From an uncultured Bacteroidia bacterium (GTDB lineage: Bacteria > Bacteroidota > Bacteroidia > Bacteroidales > UBA932): a stretch of DNA of 41,742 nt. The position numbers and the translations under genes were made by a program. The stretch spans positions 1 through 41,742 of the forward strand of contig CADBPR010000083.1 of NCBI GenBank assembly GCA_902796555.1, read 5' to 3'. Positions within the stretch are counted from its first letter, which is position 1; every line of letters starts with the position of its first letter. Below, one piece after another: positions 8,629 through 16,714 of this stretch. Under the pieces are notes generated by a model, which was given only the letters and a program-made list of their open reading frames with translations, was not told the origin of the DNA and did no database searches.

Positions 8629-11600
8629 ATGAAAAGGATTTTGTATTCCATTCTTTCCCTGGCCATGATTGCGGCCCTCTTCGGCTGCAACAAGACCCCG
8701 GAAACGAACGCTCCGGATCAGAACAAGCCCGGCGGCGACGGTGCCAAATCTGTCGCCACGGTGTCCCAGGCTGCCCTGGTTGATGCAGTGGCGGACTGGT
8801 ACGCTGTCTGGGAAGATGCGACCGAAATCACCGAAACCATGAAAGTCGGTGACAAGGAACTGACGCTTCCCCAGTACACGTATGCCATGGCCAAACTGCT
8901 CGTCAACCTGGCCGACGGCAAATCCGAAGACATCGATGTGCTCAGCTACAAGGCCGCCGACCACCCGGAACGCGACTCCTACGATGCTGAAACCGTCAAA
9001 GTCGTGAACGGTCCCAAGGACGGCAAGGACGAGACGGAAGACCTGAAGAACATCGCAACGCGCATGATGGCGACCATGGCCGACAAGGGTACGGTTCCGA
9101 ACCAGACCCTGATCTACCGCGGCACCTCTCCGATTGCCTTCTCCACCAACCGCGCCACCGTCTGCTTCGCCCGCGCCATCGCCGGTTACAAGAAAGACGG
9201 CAAACTCCCCGCTGAAGTCGAAACCACCTATCTGTCAGCTGCTTCCACGATGAAGGGCTTCGCCCAGGAATTCGTCAAGGCGCTTGACGTTTGGGAGAAT
9301 ACCATCGGCAACGTCAGCGCCGATGCTTCCATGACTTCTACGGTCAAGGGTGCCTGGCAGAACGTCCACTTCGTTCCGATTCCCTGGAGCGGCGGTGAAT
9401 ATCCCGACGGTCAGGACCAGTACGATCCCAAGTACCAGATTTTCTCCATCGAAGTAGCCGGTCAGACCTACACCGCTGCCGAGTGCTGGGACATCGCCCT
9501 CCGCGGTATCCTCGACCTCATCACGGTTGAAGGTTCCACCACCTACCAGGAGAAGCGCAACGAGCCTGTCCACCACCTGGGCAACGGCAAGTCCCTCAGC
9601 ATGCCCATCCCCGTCCCGAACGAACAGGCCGTCTGGGGTCAGTATCCCTGGTATGAGCAGGAAGGCAACGTGCCTTACCCGCTGTCTCCGTCCACCGTTG
9701 ACATGACCTTCCTGATGCGTCACAGCGCATGGGCCCTGACCCGTGCTTTCTACAGTGTGGGCGCACACACTGAGCCGCTCGGCAAAATCGGCAACTTCCT
9801 GAACTACGGCACCGACCCGGACAACGCCATGGTCGTGGAGGGTTATGAAGGATTCTGCTCCGCCATGCGCGCTTTCCTGATTGCCGCCCGTTTCTACAAA
9901 TACCTGCTGGACAACAACATCACGGATAACGTCTACGACGCCATGAAGGATGTCCGCATCAGCGCCGACCTCTATGGCATCGAGATGCCGGATATCGTCT
10001 CCATTACCGACAAGGTCACCATCGGTGACAAGGGCAAGGCCGTCAAGGCTACCTTCAACGCCGAATCCGACTGGACGGCTACCGCCTCCGAGGCGTGGAT
10101 CCATGTTGAACCCACCAGCGGCAGCGCCGGCAAGAGCGTGGAAATTCTGATTTCAGCCGACCCGAACAGCGCAGACCAGCGCGAAGGCAAAGTCACCGTC
10201 AAGGGCGGTAACAACGAGATTGAAATCGCTGTCGTCCAGGCTGCTTACGTCGAGACCACCGACGCCACCCTGAAGGATTTCGCCCAGGAATTCGTCAAGG
10301 CCCTCGACGTATGGGATGTCACCGTCGGTACCGTCGAGTCCGATGGCCAGCACCTGATGGAGAACGGCATGGCATGGGAGAATGTCCACTTTATCCCGAT
10401 TGGCAAGGTCGGCGGTCCTTACGACAACCACGCCGGCAACCAGCACGATGACATGTACCCCGTTTGGAAACTCAACATCAAGGGTGTTGAATTCACCTCC
10501 AGCCAGGCTTGGGAAATCGCCTTCCGCGGCCTCTTCAACCTGGTCACCACCGAAGGTGAGGACGACCTCCCGAACATCGACAACCGCAACACCACCTATA
10601 CCCTCGCCAACAACGGCAGCCTGCTGGATCCGATGCCGGAACCTTCCCCTGCCAACAAGTGGGGCGGTACGCCTTGGTACGAGGCTGACAAGGACGGCGG
10701 TCACCTGGTCACTTATAACGGCGGCGCGATTACGGACGTCGACGTCAACTTCATGGTGAAACTGGGCCGCTGGCATGTGGTCCGTTCCTTCATCAAGACC
10801 AACGGCAACAACCCGCTCGAGAACGTGGGTAACTTCCAGCAGTTCGGTTCCGACAACGGCACCATCATGCTGGACGGTTATGAAGGACTCATCAGCCCGA
10901 TGCGTGAGCTCCTGATTCTGGCCCGTATCTACAAGTACATCCTCGACAACAACATCGAGAGCAACGTGTACGACGCCATCAAGGACCAGCGCTTCGACTT
11001 CGACCTGTACAACCAGGGCGCCGTCGTCGAGAAGAAGGCCACCATCGCCGACTTTGCGAAGGAATTCGCCAAGGTTTCCGAGAAATGGAACAGCACCATC
11101 GGTGAGATTACCGTTTACGACAACGGCGGAAACAAGACCTACAGTCCTGTCCACTATGTCCCGGCCGACTTCACCATCACCGTGAAGGGCAAGAGCTATG
11201 ACAAGTACCAGCAGCACCTGATGGCCATGCACGCCCTGCAGGCCCTCAACGATGGCGGCAAACTCAGTGACGAGCTCGACGCCCCCGAGGCCTACAAGGA
11301 GTCCGACGCCCGTTACGACGAGTTCGGCGGCCCGCTGGGCGAAGGCAAGTTCGCCAAGGTAGACCTGCTGCTCAACGCCACCCAGCGCCTGCTCAACTAT
11401 GCCGCCAGCAACGACGGCAAGTTCCCGGATGCCTTCGGCTATCCGCGCGACCCGGTCAACTACCTGAGCGGCACCGTTTCCGTGGAGCGTTTCTACCTGA
11501 CCCTCTCCCGCTGGTTCAAATATGTTTCCGAAAAGAATATCACCGAGAACGTCATCGAGGCCACCAAGGATGTTGAAATCAGCACCGACCTCTACGGCGA

Positions 11601-12405
11601 AGTGACCCTGGCCGACGCCACCCTGAAGGAATTCGCACAGGAATTCGTCAAGGGTCTCGAGGTATGGGAGAAGACCGTCGGTACCGTTGAATCGGAAGGT
11701 GTCCATACCATTGAGAAAGGAACCGCCTGGGAAAATGTCCACTTCATTCCGGTCGGAAAGACCGGTGGCGACTATGACAACCACGAAGGCAACCAGCACG
11801 ACCCGAAATGGGAGGTCTGGAAGCTGAACATCAACGGTGTCGAGGTCACTTCCGGCCAGGCTTGGGAAATCGCCATCCGCGGTCTGCTCGACATGGTCAC
11901 CGCTGAAGGCCAGGAAGGTCTCAACGCCATGGCTGAAGAAGGTCGCAACATGCCTTGGACCCTGCAGAACGGCAAGAAGTTCTCCACCACGAAGATTGCG
12001 GACGTTCCCGAATCGCATGGCTGGAACGGCTATCCTTGGTACGAATGGGGCAAGGAAGATCCTTCCCACCAGCGTCCGGTCCGCCTGGGCGACCAGGAAC
12101 TGACCGCCGTGGATCTCGAATTCATCCTCAAGTGTACCTCCTGGCATGTTGTCCGCGCATACATCAAGGGCAGCAAGAACGGCTCCCCGCTGGAGCGTAT
12201 CGGCAACTTCCAGGAATTCGGCAACTGGGACACCGCCCTTATGCTGCAGAAAGACGGCGTCTGGTATGACGGCCTGATTTCTCCGATGCGTGAGATGCTG
12301 ATTGTGATGCGCGTATACAAGTACCTGCTCGACAACAATGTCGACGGCAACGTCTACGATGCCATCAAGAACCAGACCTTCGATTTCGACCTCTACGGAA
12401 TCTAA
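8629..12405 (+). CDS. Giant modular repeat lipoprotein with pseudomurein-binding-like repeats and an embedded BACON domain
   Basis: The 1258-residue lipoprotein (ALFGC, Cys20) has no catalytic domain that I recognise. After two short units (about 46-97, ending AKLLVNL, and 137-197, with CFARAIAGYKKDGKLPAEV) come four long repeats: A 206-452, B 545-796, C 797-993 (divergent, shorter) and D 994-1258. Repeats A, B and D share FAQEFVKALDVW, then ENVHFIP or QNVHFVP, then W(E/D)IA.RGL, LLDNN or ILDNN, NVYDA and a closing DLYG or FDLY. A BACON domain (454-541, with SDWTATASEAWI) sits between A and B. The pattern of a helix, a Gly-x-(L/F)-P turn, a short strand and a second helix recalls pseudomurein-binding repeats (PF09373). 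A role as a surface anchor or wall-capturing protein is inferred. Repeats B and D are very alike, indicating recent internal duplication. Confidence 0.75.
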   Translation: MKRILYSILSLAMIAALFGCNKTPETNAPDQNKPGGDGAKSVATVSQAALVDAVADWYAVWEDATEITETMKVGDKELTLPQYTYAMAKLLVNLADGKSEDIDVLSYKAADHPERDSYDAETVKVVNGPKDGKDETEDLKNIATRMMATMADKGTVPNQTLIYRGTSPIAFSTNRATVCFARAIAGYKKDGKLPAEVETTYLSAASTMKGFAQEFVKALDVWENTIGNVSADASMTSTVKGAWQNVHFVPIPWSGGEYPDGQDQYDPKYQIFSIEVAGQTYTAAECWDIALRGILDLITVEGSTTYQEKRNEPVHHLGNGKSLSMPIPVPNEQAVWGQYPWYEQEGNVPYPLSPSTVDMTFLMRHSAWALTRAFYSVGAHTEPLGKIGNFLNYGTDPDNAMVVEGYEGFCSAMRAFLIAARFYKYLLDNNITDNVYDAMKDVRISADLYGIEMPDIVSITDKVTIGDKGKAVKATFNAESDWTATASEAWIHVEPTSGSAGKSVEILISADPNSADQREGKVTVKGGNNEIEIAVVQAAYVETTDATLKDFAQEFVKALDVWDVTVGTVESDGQHLMENGMAWENVHFIPIGKVGGPYDNHAGNQHDDMYPVWKLNIKGVEFTSSQAWEIAFRGLFNLVTTEGEDDLPNIDNRNTTYTLANNGSLLDPMPEPSPANKWGGTPWYEADKDGGHLVTYNGGAITDVDVNFMVKLGRWHVVRSFIKTNGNNPLENVGNFQQFGSDNGTIMLDGYEGLISPMRELLILARIYKYILDNNIESNVYDAIKDQRFDFDLYNQGAVVEKKATIADFAKEFAKVSEKWNSTIGEITVYDNGGNKTYSPVHYVPADFTITVKGKSYDKYQQHLMAMHALQALNDGGKLSDELDAPEAYKESDARYDEFGGPLGEGKFAKVDLLLNATQRLLNYAASNDGKFPDAFGYPRDPVNYLSGTVSVERFYLTLSRWFKYVSEKNITENVIEATKDVEISTDLYGEVTLADATLKEFAQEFVKGLEVWEKTVGTVESEGVHTIEKGTAWENVHFIPVGKTGGDYDNHEGNQHDPKWEVWKLNINGVEVTSGQAWEIAIRGLLDMVTAEGQEGLNAMAEEGRNMPWTLQNGKKFSTTKIADVPESHGWNGYPWYEWGKEDPSHQRPVRLGDQELTAVDLEFILKCTSWHVVRAYIKGSKNGSPLERIGNFQEFGNWDTALMLQKDGVWYDGLISPMREMLIVMRVYKYLLDNNVDGNVYDAIKNQTFDFDLYGI

Positions 12406-12414
12406 TCTACAAAG

Positions 12415-12440
12415 GCAGGGAGGCCTGACCGCCTCCCTGC
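12415..12440 (+). terminator. Intra-operon stem-loop after the repeat lipoprotein gene
   Basis: A perfect 10-bp stem (GCAGGGAGGC with GCCTCCCTGC) closes a 6-base loop just after the stop at 12405, and may extend by A-T pairs into the flanking aaag/ttt. Only three T follow, so it is a weak intrinsic terminator at best. It may act as a partial terminator, or as a 3' stabiliser giving more transcript from upstream genes than from the transglutaminase gene that starts at 12469. The remaining bases of this 63-base gap show no clear promoter. Confidence 0.6.
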
Positions 12441-12468
12441 TTTCCAAAACAATCAACATCGAAAAACT

Positions 12469-13560
12469 ATGAAGAAAGTACTGTTGTTGGCATCGATTTG
12501 CCTGCTCACCCTGGTCGCCTGCTCCGCGGCCAAAGACAATACCCGTATTCCCGACGACCCGAGCCAAGACCAGCCCGCATCCGCCGACCCTTCCCAGGAA
12601 GTTTCGGACGACCCGAGCCAGGAGGGCTTTACGCTTCCGGACAACTGGAACGGCCATTTCGTAGCGGCCATTGCCGGTGCCTACGATGAATTCGAAAAGA
12701 CCGACGTTCTGCCCCGCACCATCAATGTCGACGGCATGGGCTTCGGTACGGCCCAGTATACCATGGCTGCCTGCTATTTAATCCTGAAGATTGACGCGGC
12801 CGCGAAAGACGGCGGCGACTGGTCGGCAGAAGACATAGAGCCGGCCAAATACGGCGGCGGCAGCGCGACCAACTTCAATTCCTGGGACCGCAACGTGATT
12901 ACCCGCGAGGAACTTGTCTACCTGGCTGACAAGACGGCCGCCTATACGGAAAAATCCCTGGCCCTGCCGAATTATGTCACCTTCGAAGGCAAAGTGGACA
13001 TCGTGGGGACCGAGCATGACCGGCGGATATCGTCCTACAACTACAGCGTCATCCTGGCCCGGGCCATCAACGCCTTCGCCAAAACAGGCAAGTTGCCGGA
13101 GGAAATTTCTTCCTGGCCGTCCGACTACCTCCACGCCGCCAACAACTGTCCCATCGACGATCCGCTCGTGCTGAGCACCCTGGAAGAAGCCATCAAAGGC
13201 TGCACCACGGACCGTGAGAAGGCTGAGGCCATCTTCGCCTATACCCGGGACGAATACGAGTGGGAGAATTACATGAACACCTCCAAAGGTGCTGTCGGCA
13301 CCATCAAGGCCAAGGGCGGCAACTGCTGCGACCTGACCCATGCGACCGTCGCCCTGTGCCGCGCCGCCGGCATTCCGGCCCGCTACCTGCACGGCCAGTG
13401 CTACTTCGCTTCGGGCGTCATCGGCCATGTCATTCCGGAGATTTATGCGGACGGACAGTGGTGGATCTGCGACCCTTCCAACAACAGCTGCACCTGGGGC
13501 GTGCCGAACTGGAAAGGCATGGAGACCCTGAACAGCCGTTATGTTGAACTCCCCTTCTGA
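12469..13560 (+). CDS. Lipoprotein with pseudomurein-binding-like repeats and a C-terminal transglutaminase-type (C71-like) cysteine protease domain
   Basis: This 363-residue lipoprotein (LTLVAC, Cys18) has an acidic linker built of DPSQ units (about 26-48). Two segments follow that resemble pseudomurein-binding repeats: about 61-108 (VLPRTINVDG, then QYTMAACYLILKI) and about 145-203 (ELVYLADKTAAYTE, LPNYVTFEGK, YSVILARAI). Residues about 225-345 form a transglutaminase core: TDREKAEAIFAYTRDE, NTSKGAVGTIKAKGGNCCD, then AGIPARYLHGQCYF, GHV and WWICDPSNN. Spacing to GIPAR points to Cys286 as nucleophile (Cys287 is adjacent), with His320 and Asp335 completing the triad. The wording of this core (GNCCD, RYLHG, SGVIGHV, GVPNW) is what I recall from methanogen surface proteins and pseudomurein endoisopeptidases PeiW/PeiP. 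It should cleave an amide or isopeptide bond in a wall peptide. The exact bond is unknown. Confidence 0.82.
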   Translation: MKKVLLLASICLLTLVACSAAKDNTRIPDDPSQDQPASADPSQEVSDDPSQEGFTLPDNWNGHFVAAIAGAYDEFEKTDVLPRTINVDGMGFGTAQYTMAACYLILKIDAAAKDGGDWSAEDIEPAKYGGGSATNFNSWDRNVITREELVYLADKTAAYTEKSLALPNYVTFEGKVDIVGTEHDRRISSYNYSVILARAINAFAKTGKLPEEISSWPSDYLHAANNCPIDDPLVLSTLEEAIKGCTTDREKAEAIFAYTRDEYEWENYMNTSKGAVGTIKAKGGNCCDLTHATVALCRAAGIPARYLHGQCYFASGVIGHVIPEIYADGQWWICDPSNNSCTWGVPNWKGMETLNSRYVELPF

Positions 13561-13566
13561 CGCCTT

Positions 13567-14415
13567 ATGATTCTGATTGCTGACAGCGGCGCGACCAAGA
13601 CCGAATGGGCCCTGGTCCAGCCGGACGGAAAAAAGCTCTACGGCTTCTACAGCCAGGGATACAACCCCAATTACATCAGCGGGCCCGAGATTGTGGCGGA
13701 TATCCGCGCCAACCTGCCCGAAGGCCTGTATTGCGACGGCGTGCGGGAAATCTACTTCTACGGTGCCGGCGTAACACCCCTGCAGTATCCCTTCATGGAA
13801 AAAACCTTGCGGGAAGTCTTCACCAAGGTTGAGAAGGTCTTCATCGCGATGGACACCCTGGCCTCCTGCCGGGCTCTGCTCCAGCGGAAACCGGGCTTTG
13901 CCGCCATCCTCGGGACCGGCGCCAATTCCTGCCTCTACGACGGGGAAAACGAAGGCCTGAACGTAGACTCCTGCGGTTTCATCCTCGGGGACGAAGGCAG
14001 CGGCGCCAACTTGGGCAAACGGCTGATTACCGACTATATCCGCCGCAACATGCCCGAAGAGGTATATGAAATCGTCGGACGGGAGCTGGGCAAGAACAAC
14101 GACGAACTGATTGACCAGATTTATACCAAACCCTTCCCGAACCGCTTCTGCGCCCAGTACAGCCGCTTCATCAGCGAGAACCTGGATACGCATCCCTATT
14201 TCTACACGCTGGTGCTCGGCGCGTTCCGGGACTTTTTCAGCAACATCGTCAGCCACTACCCGGACTACCAGCAGTATACCTTCAACTGCGTGGGCAGCGT
14301 GGCCTGGTATTATCAGGACATCCTGAAACGGGTGGCCGAAGAGTTCGGCATGGAAATGGGCACGGTGCTGAAGGCGCCGATGGAAGGATTGATCACCTAT
14401 CATACCAGCAAGTGA
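13567..14415 (+). CDS. BadF/BadG-family amino-sugar kinase (MurK/NagK type)
   Basis: This 282-residue cytoplasmic ASKHA-fold kinase has the phosphate-1 motif near its start (ILIADSGATKTEWALV), a conserved Asp in MDTLASCRAL, the phosphate-2 loop GTGANS (116-121) and ILGDEGSGANLGK. Family members include GlcNAc kinases and MurK, which phosphorylates MurNAc or both sugars. Being in the same operon as murQ makes MurNAc and/or GlcNAc the likely substrate, since MurQ needs MurNAc-6-phosphate. It begins 6 bases after the transglutaminase gene, and its stop overlaps a GTG start downstream. Specificity between MurNAc and GlcNAc cannot be read from the motifs, so no gene symbol is given. Confidence 0.88.
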   Translation: MILIADSGATKTEWALVQPDGKKLYGFYSQGYNPNYISGPEIVADIRANLPEGLYCDGVREIYFYGAGVTPLQYPFMEKTLREVFTKVEKVFIAMDTLASCRALLQRKPGFAAILGTGANSCLYDGENEGLNVDSCGFILGDEGSGANLGKRLITDYIRRNMPEEVYEIVGRELGKNNDELIDQIYTKPFPNRFCAQYSRFISENLDTHPYFYTLVLGAFRDFFSNIVSHYPDYQQYTFNCVGSVAWYYQDILKRVAEEFGMEMGTVLKAPMEGLITYHTSK

Positions 14416-15410
14416 AACGCCTGATTCTCATCGGATTCCTGTCCCTCATCCCCTGGATGGGCGAGGCCTGCACGACCGCGATTGTACGGGGGGAAGCCTC
14501 CGCCAGCGGGAGACCCCTGCTGTGGAAGCAGCGCGACACCGAGCGCCAGGGCAACGCCCTGCGGCACTTCAAAGGGGAGCGCTATGCCTTTACGGGCCTG
14601 GTCGATGAAGGCCACGAAGCGGAGGTCTGGGACGGAGCCAATGAGACCGGTTTCATCATTGCGAACAATCTTTCCTACAATCTGCGTCCCGACAGCCTGT
14701 CCGGCCGGAAAATGACGGCGGGCATCATCATGAAGAAAGCCCTGGGCTGCTGCGCGACCGTGGATGAATTCGAAGCCCTGCTGGCCGCAATGCCCGAGCC
14801 GCGCTATGTCAGCGCCAATTTCGCCGTCGTGGACGCGGTCGGCGGAGCCGCCTACATCGAGTGTTGGGATTATGGCTACCGCCGCTACGACGTACCGGCA
14901 GGCGGCATGGCCTTCCGCACCAATTACTCCTATTCGGGATTCCCCAAACAAGGACGCGGATACGGCCGGCACGACTTGATGGAAAACCTCACTGCGCTGC
15001 ATGGCCCGACGGGATACACCCCGGAATGGTTCTTCGGCGTGGGACGACAGATTCCCATCGCCCGGCCCACCACCACGTCCTGCCTGGTATTTGAAGGCGG
15101 AAAAGACGTAACCATCTGGGCAGCACCTGGTTATACACCCGCCTGCTACCCGGTGGCCGCCTGGGTCAAAGCCGGAGACGAACTGCCGGCGTGCCTGCGC
15201 AGCGGCGAAGGCATGTTCCGCGCCGCCCGCTCGCTGCAGGAAGGGCGCACCCCGACCGATTTCGCCCGCAGCATCATTCCCCGGATGGAAAAGGCCCAGC
15301 GGACTGAATTCCGGCAGGGGCGCCGGGCAGAGAAACGGGGCACCCTTGAAGCGATTCGGAAGTACAATACGGAAGCGGACCGCCGCTTCCACAGCCATTA
15401 TACAGAATGA
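14412..15410 (+). CDS. Secreted Ntn-hydrolase, C45-like / linear amide C-N hydrolase family
   Basis: The start is GTG at 14412, forming a GTGA overlap with the kinase stop; it gives a good signal peptide (MKRLILIGFLSLIPWMGEA). The next residue is Cys20 in CTTAIVRGEASASGRPLLWKQRD, typical of Ntn hydrolases where Cys becomes the N-terminal nucleophile; here signal-peptide cleavage would expose it directly. Further family features are NETGFIIANNLSYN, RYVSANFAVVDA, AAYIECWDYGYRRY and AFRTNYS. At 332 residues it is a usual size. Relatives include acyl-coenzyme A:6-aminopenicillanate acyltransferase-like and bile-salt-hydrolase-like amidases, so it should cut an amide bond in the periplasm. In this operon a wall-peptide or N-acyl amide is the obvious candidate, but the sequence does not settle it. 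Confidence 0.8.
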   Translation: MKRLILIGFLSLIPWMGEACTTAIVRGEASASGRPLLWKQRDTERQGNALRHFKGERYAFTGLVDEGHEAEVWDGANETGFIIANNLSYNLRPDSLSGRKMTAGIIMKKALGCCATVDEFEALLAAMPEPRYVSANFAVVDAVGGAAYIECWDYGYRRYDVPAGGMAFRTNYSYSGFPKQGRGYGRHDLMENLTALHGPTGYTPEWFFGVGRQIPIARPTTTSCLVFEGGKDVTIWAAPGYTPACYPVAAWVKAGDELPACLRSGEGMFRAARSLQEGRTPTDFARSIIPRMEKAQRTEFRQGRRAEKRGTLEAIRKYNTEADRRFHSHYTE

Positions 15411-16714
15411 CAGCCTGGACCCTCCTTGTCGACATCGGTATCATTTCCGCCCTCCTGCTGCTGGGAAAGCTGCTGAGGGCGAAAGTGCGTTTTATACAGA
15501 AGCTCTTCATCCCTCCGAGCCTGCTGGCCGGATTCACCGCCCTGCTGCTGGGACCGGAGCTGCTCGGATGGCTGCCGCTGTCCGGTAACATGGGCACCTA
15601 TGCCGGCATTCTGATTGCCCTGGTCTTCGCCACCCTGCCCCTGACATCGACCAAACAGGAAAAGGGGAACGGAAACGTCGGCCGGATGTGGTCCTATTCC
15701 CAAGCCGGCATGCTGCTGCAGTGGGCCCTGGGCGGCGCGCTGGGCTTCTTCATTCTGAAATATTTCTGGCCGGTGAACGATGCTTTCGGCCTGGCCATGC
15801 CGGCAGGCTACTGCGGAGGGCACGGTACCGCCGCCGCAATCGGGGAAGCCTTCGCCCAATACGGCGTAGAAGAGATGCAGTCGCTGGCCATGACCGCGGC
15901 CACGGTCGGCATCGTCGCTTCCGTCATCGTCGGCATGTGGCTAATCAGCCGCGGCGCGGAAAAAGGCCAGACCGCCTATCTGAGCCGCTACAGCGACCTG
16001 CCGCCCGAACTGCGCACCGGCATCCTGCCGCCGGACAAGCGGAAAAGCATGGGCGAGGCCACTTTCTCGGCCATTTCGCTGGATTCCATGACCTTCAACT
16101 TCGCCGTCGTGGCGCTGATTACCCTCTGCGGCTACGGCATCAGCAAAGGGGTTGCCCTGCTGTGGCCGTCGCTGATGCTCCCGGTCTTCAGCTGCGCCTT
16201 CATCGCCGGTATCGCCGTACGCTGGATTCTGCGGAAAAGCCACACGGACGAATACCTGTCCAAGCCGATTCTCGGCCATCTCAGCGGCGCTTTCACCGAC
16301 TACCTGGTGGCCTTCGGCGTGGCTTCAATCAAATTGCAGGTCGTGGCGCAGTTCATCGTACCGCTGCTGATTCTGCTCACCGTCGGCCTGCTCTGCACCC
16401 TGCTGTATGTCTTCGCCGTAGGCCGCCGGATTCACCGGGAAGCCTGGTTTGAGAAGTCCATTTTCACCTGGGGCTGGTTTACCGGCACAATGGCCATGGG
16501 CATCGCCCTGCTGCGCATCACCGACCCGGACAGCAAGAGCCGCTGCCTGGACGAATATGCCCTGGCCTATCTGTACATCGCACCGGTGGAAATCGCCCTG
16601 GTCTCCCTCTCCCCCATCCTGTTCCACAACGGGCTGGGACTGTGGTTTATCCTCGCCTGTCTGGTCGCCGGCGCCGGCATCCTCGCCTTCGGCCTCAAGA
16701 AATACAAAGCATGA
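15407..16714 (+). CDS. gltS: GltS-family sodium:glutamate symporter
   Basis: This 435-residue inner-membrane protein has about ten to twelve hydrophobic segments in two halves and no signal peptide. Diagnostic motifs of the GltS family are IPPSLLAGF, MPAGYCGGHGTAAAIGEAF near 15800-15850 and, in the second half, LGHLSGAFTDYLVAFGVASIKL. GltS imports L- and often D-glutamate with Na+. Coupled by ATGA junctions on both sides to the Ntn-hydrolase and the C1B peptidase, it probably takes up glutamate or a related acidic amino acid set free from the peptide part of the substrate. Glutamate is a component of both peptidoglycan stem peptides (D-Glu) and pseudomurein (L-Glu). Whether the substrate is glutamate itself or a gamma-linked derivative is not visible. 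Confidence 0.92.
   Translation: MTAWTLLVDIGIISALLLLGKLLRAKVRFIQKLFIPPSLLAGFTALLLGPELLGWLPLSGNMGTYAGILIALVFATLPLTSTKQEKGNGNVGRMWSYSQAGMLLQWALGGALGFFILKYFWPVNDAFGLAMPAGYCGGHGTAAAIGEAFAQYGVEEMQSLAMTAATVGIVASVIVGMWLISRGAEKGQTAYLSRYSDLPPELRTGILPPDKRKSMGEATFSAISLDSMTFNFAVVALITLCGYGISKGVALLWPSLMLPVFSCAFIAGIAVRWILRKSHTDEYLSKPILGHLSGAFTDYLVAFGVASIKLQVVAQFIVPLLILLTVGLLCTLLYVFAVGRRIHREAWFEKSIFTWGWFTGTMAMGIALLRITDPDSKSRCLDEYALAYLYIAPVEIALVSLSPILFHNGLGLWFILACLVAGAGILAFGLKKYKA

Noticed and set aside
12541..12630. DPSQ-type linkers here and in the lipoprotein at 37012-38496 as O-glycosylation sites
   Set aside because: The Bacteroidota O-glycosylation motif D-(S/T)-(A/I/L/V/M/T) is not clearly present; the units read D-P-S or D-A-S, so these are treated as flexible acidic linkers.
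10153..12657. An 834-codon open frame on the minus strand opposite the repeat lipoprotein
   Set aside because: It is a shadow of the repetitive sense gene; its own repeats mirror the sense repeats, and it has no start context or domain.
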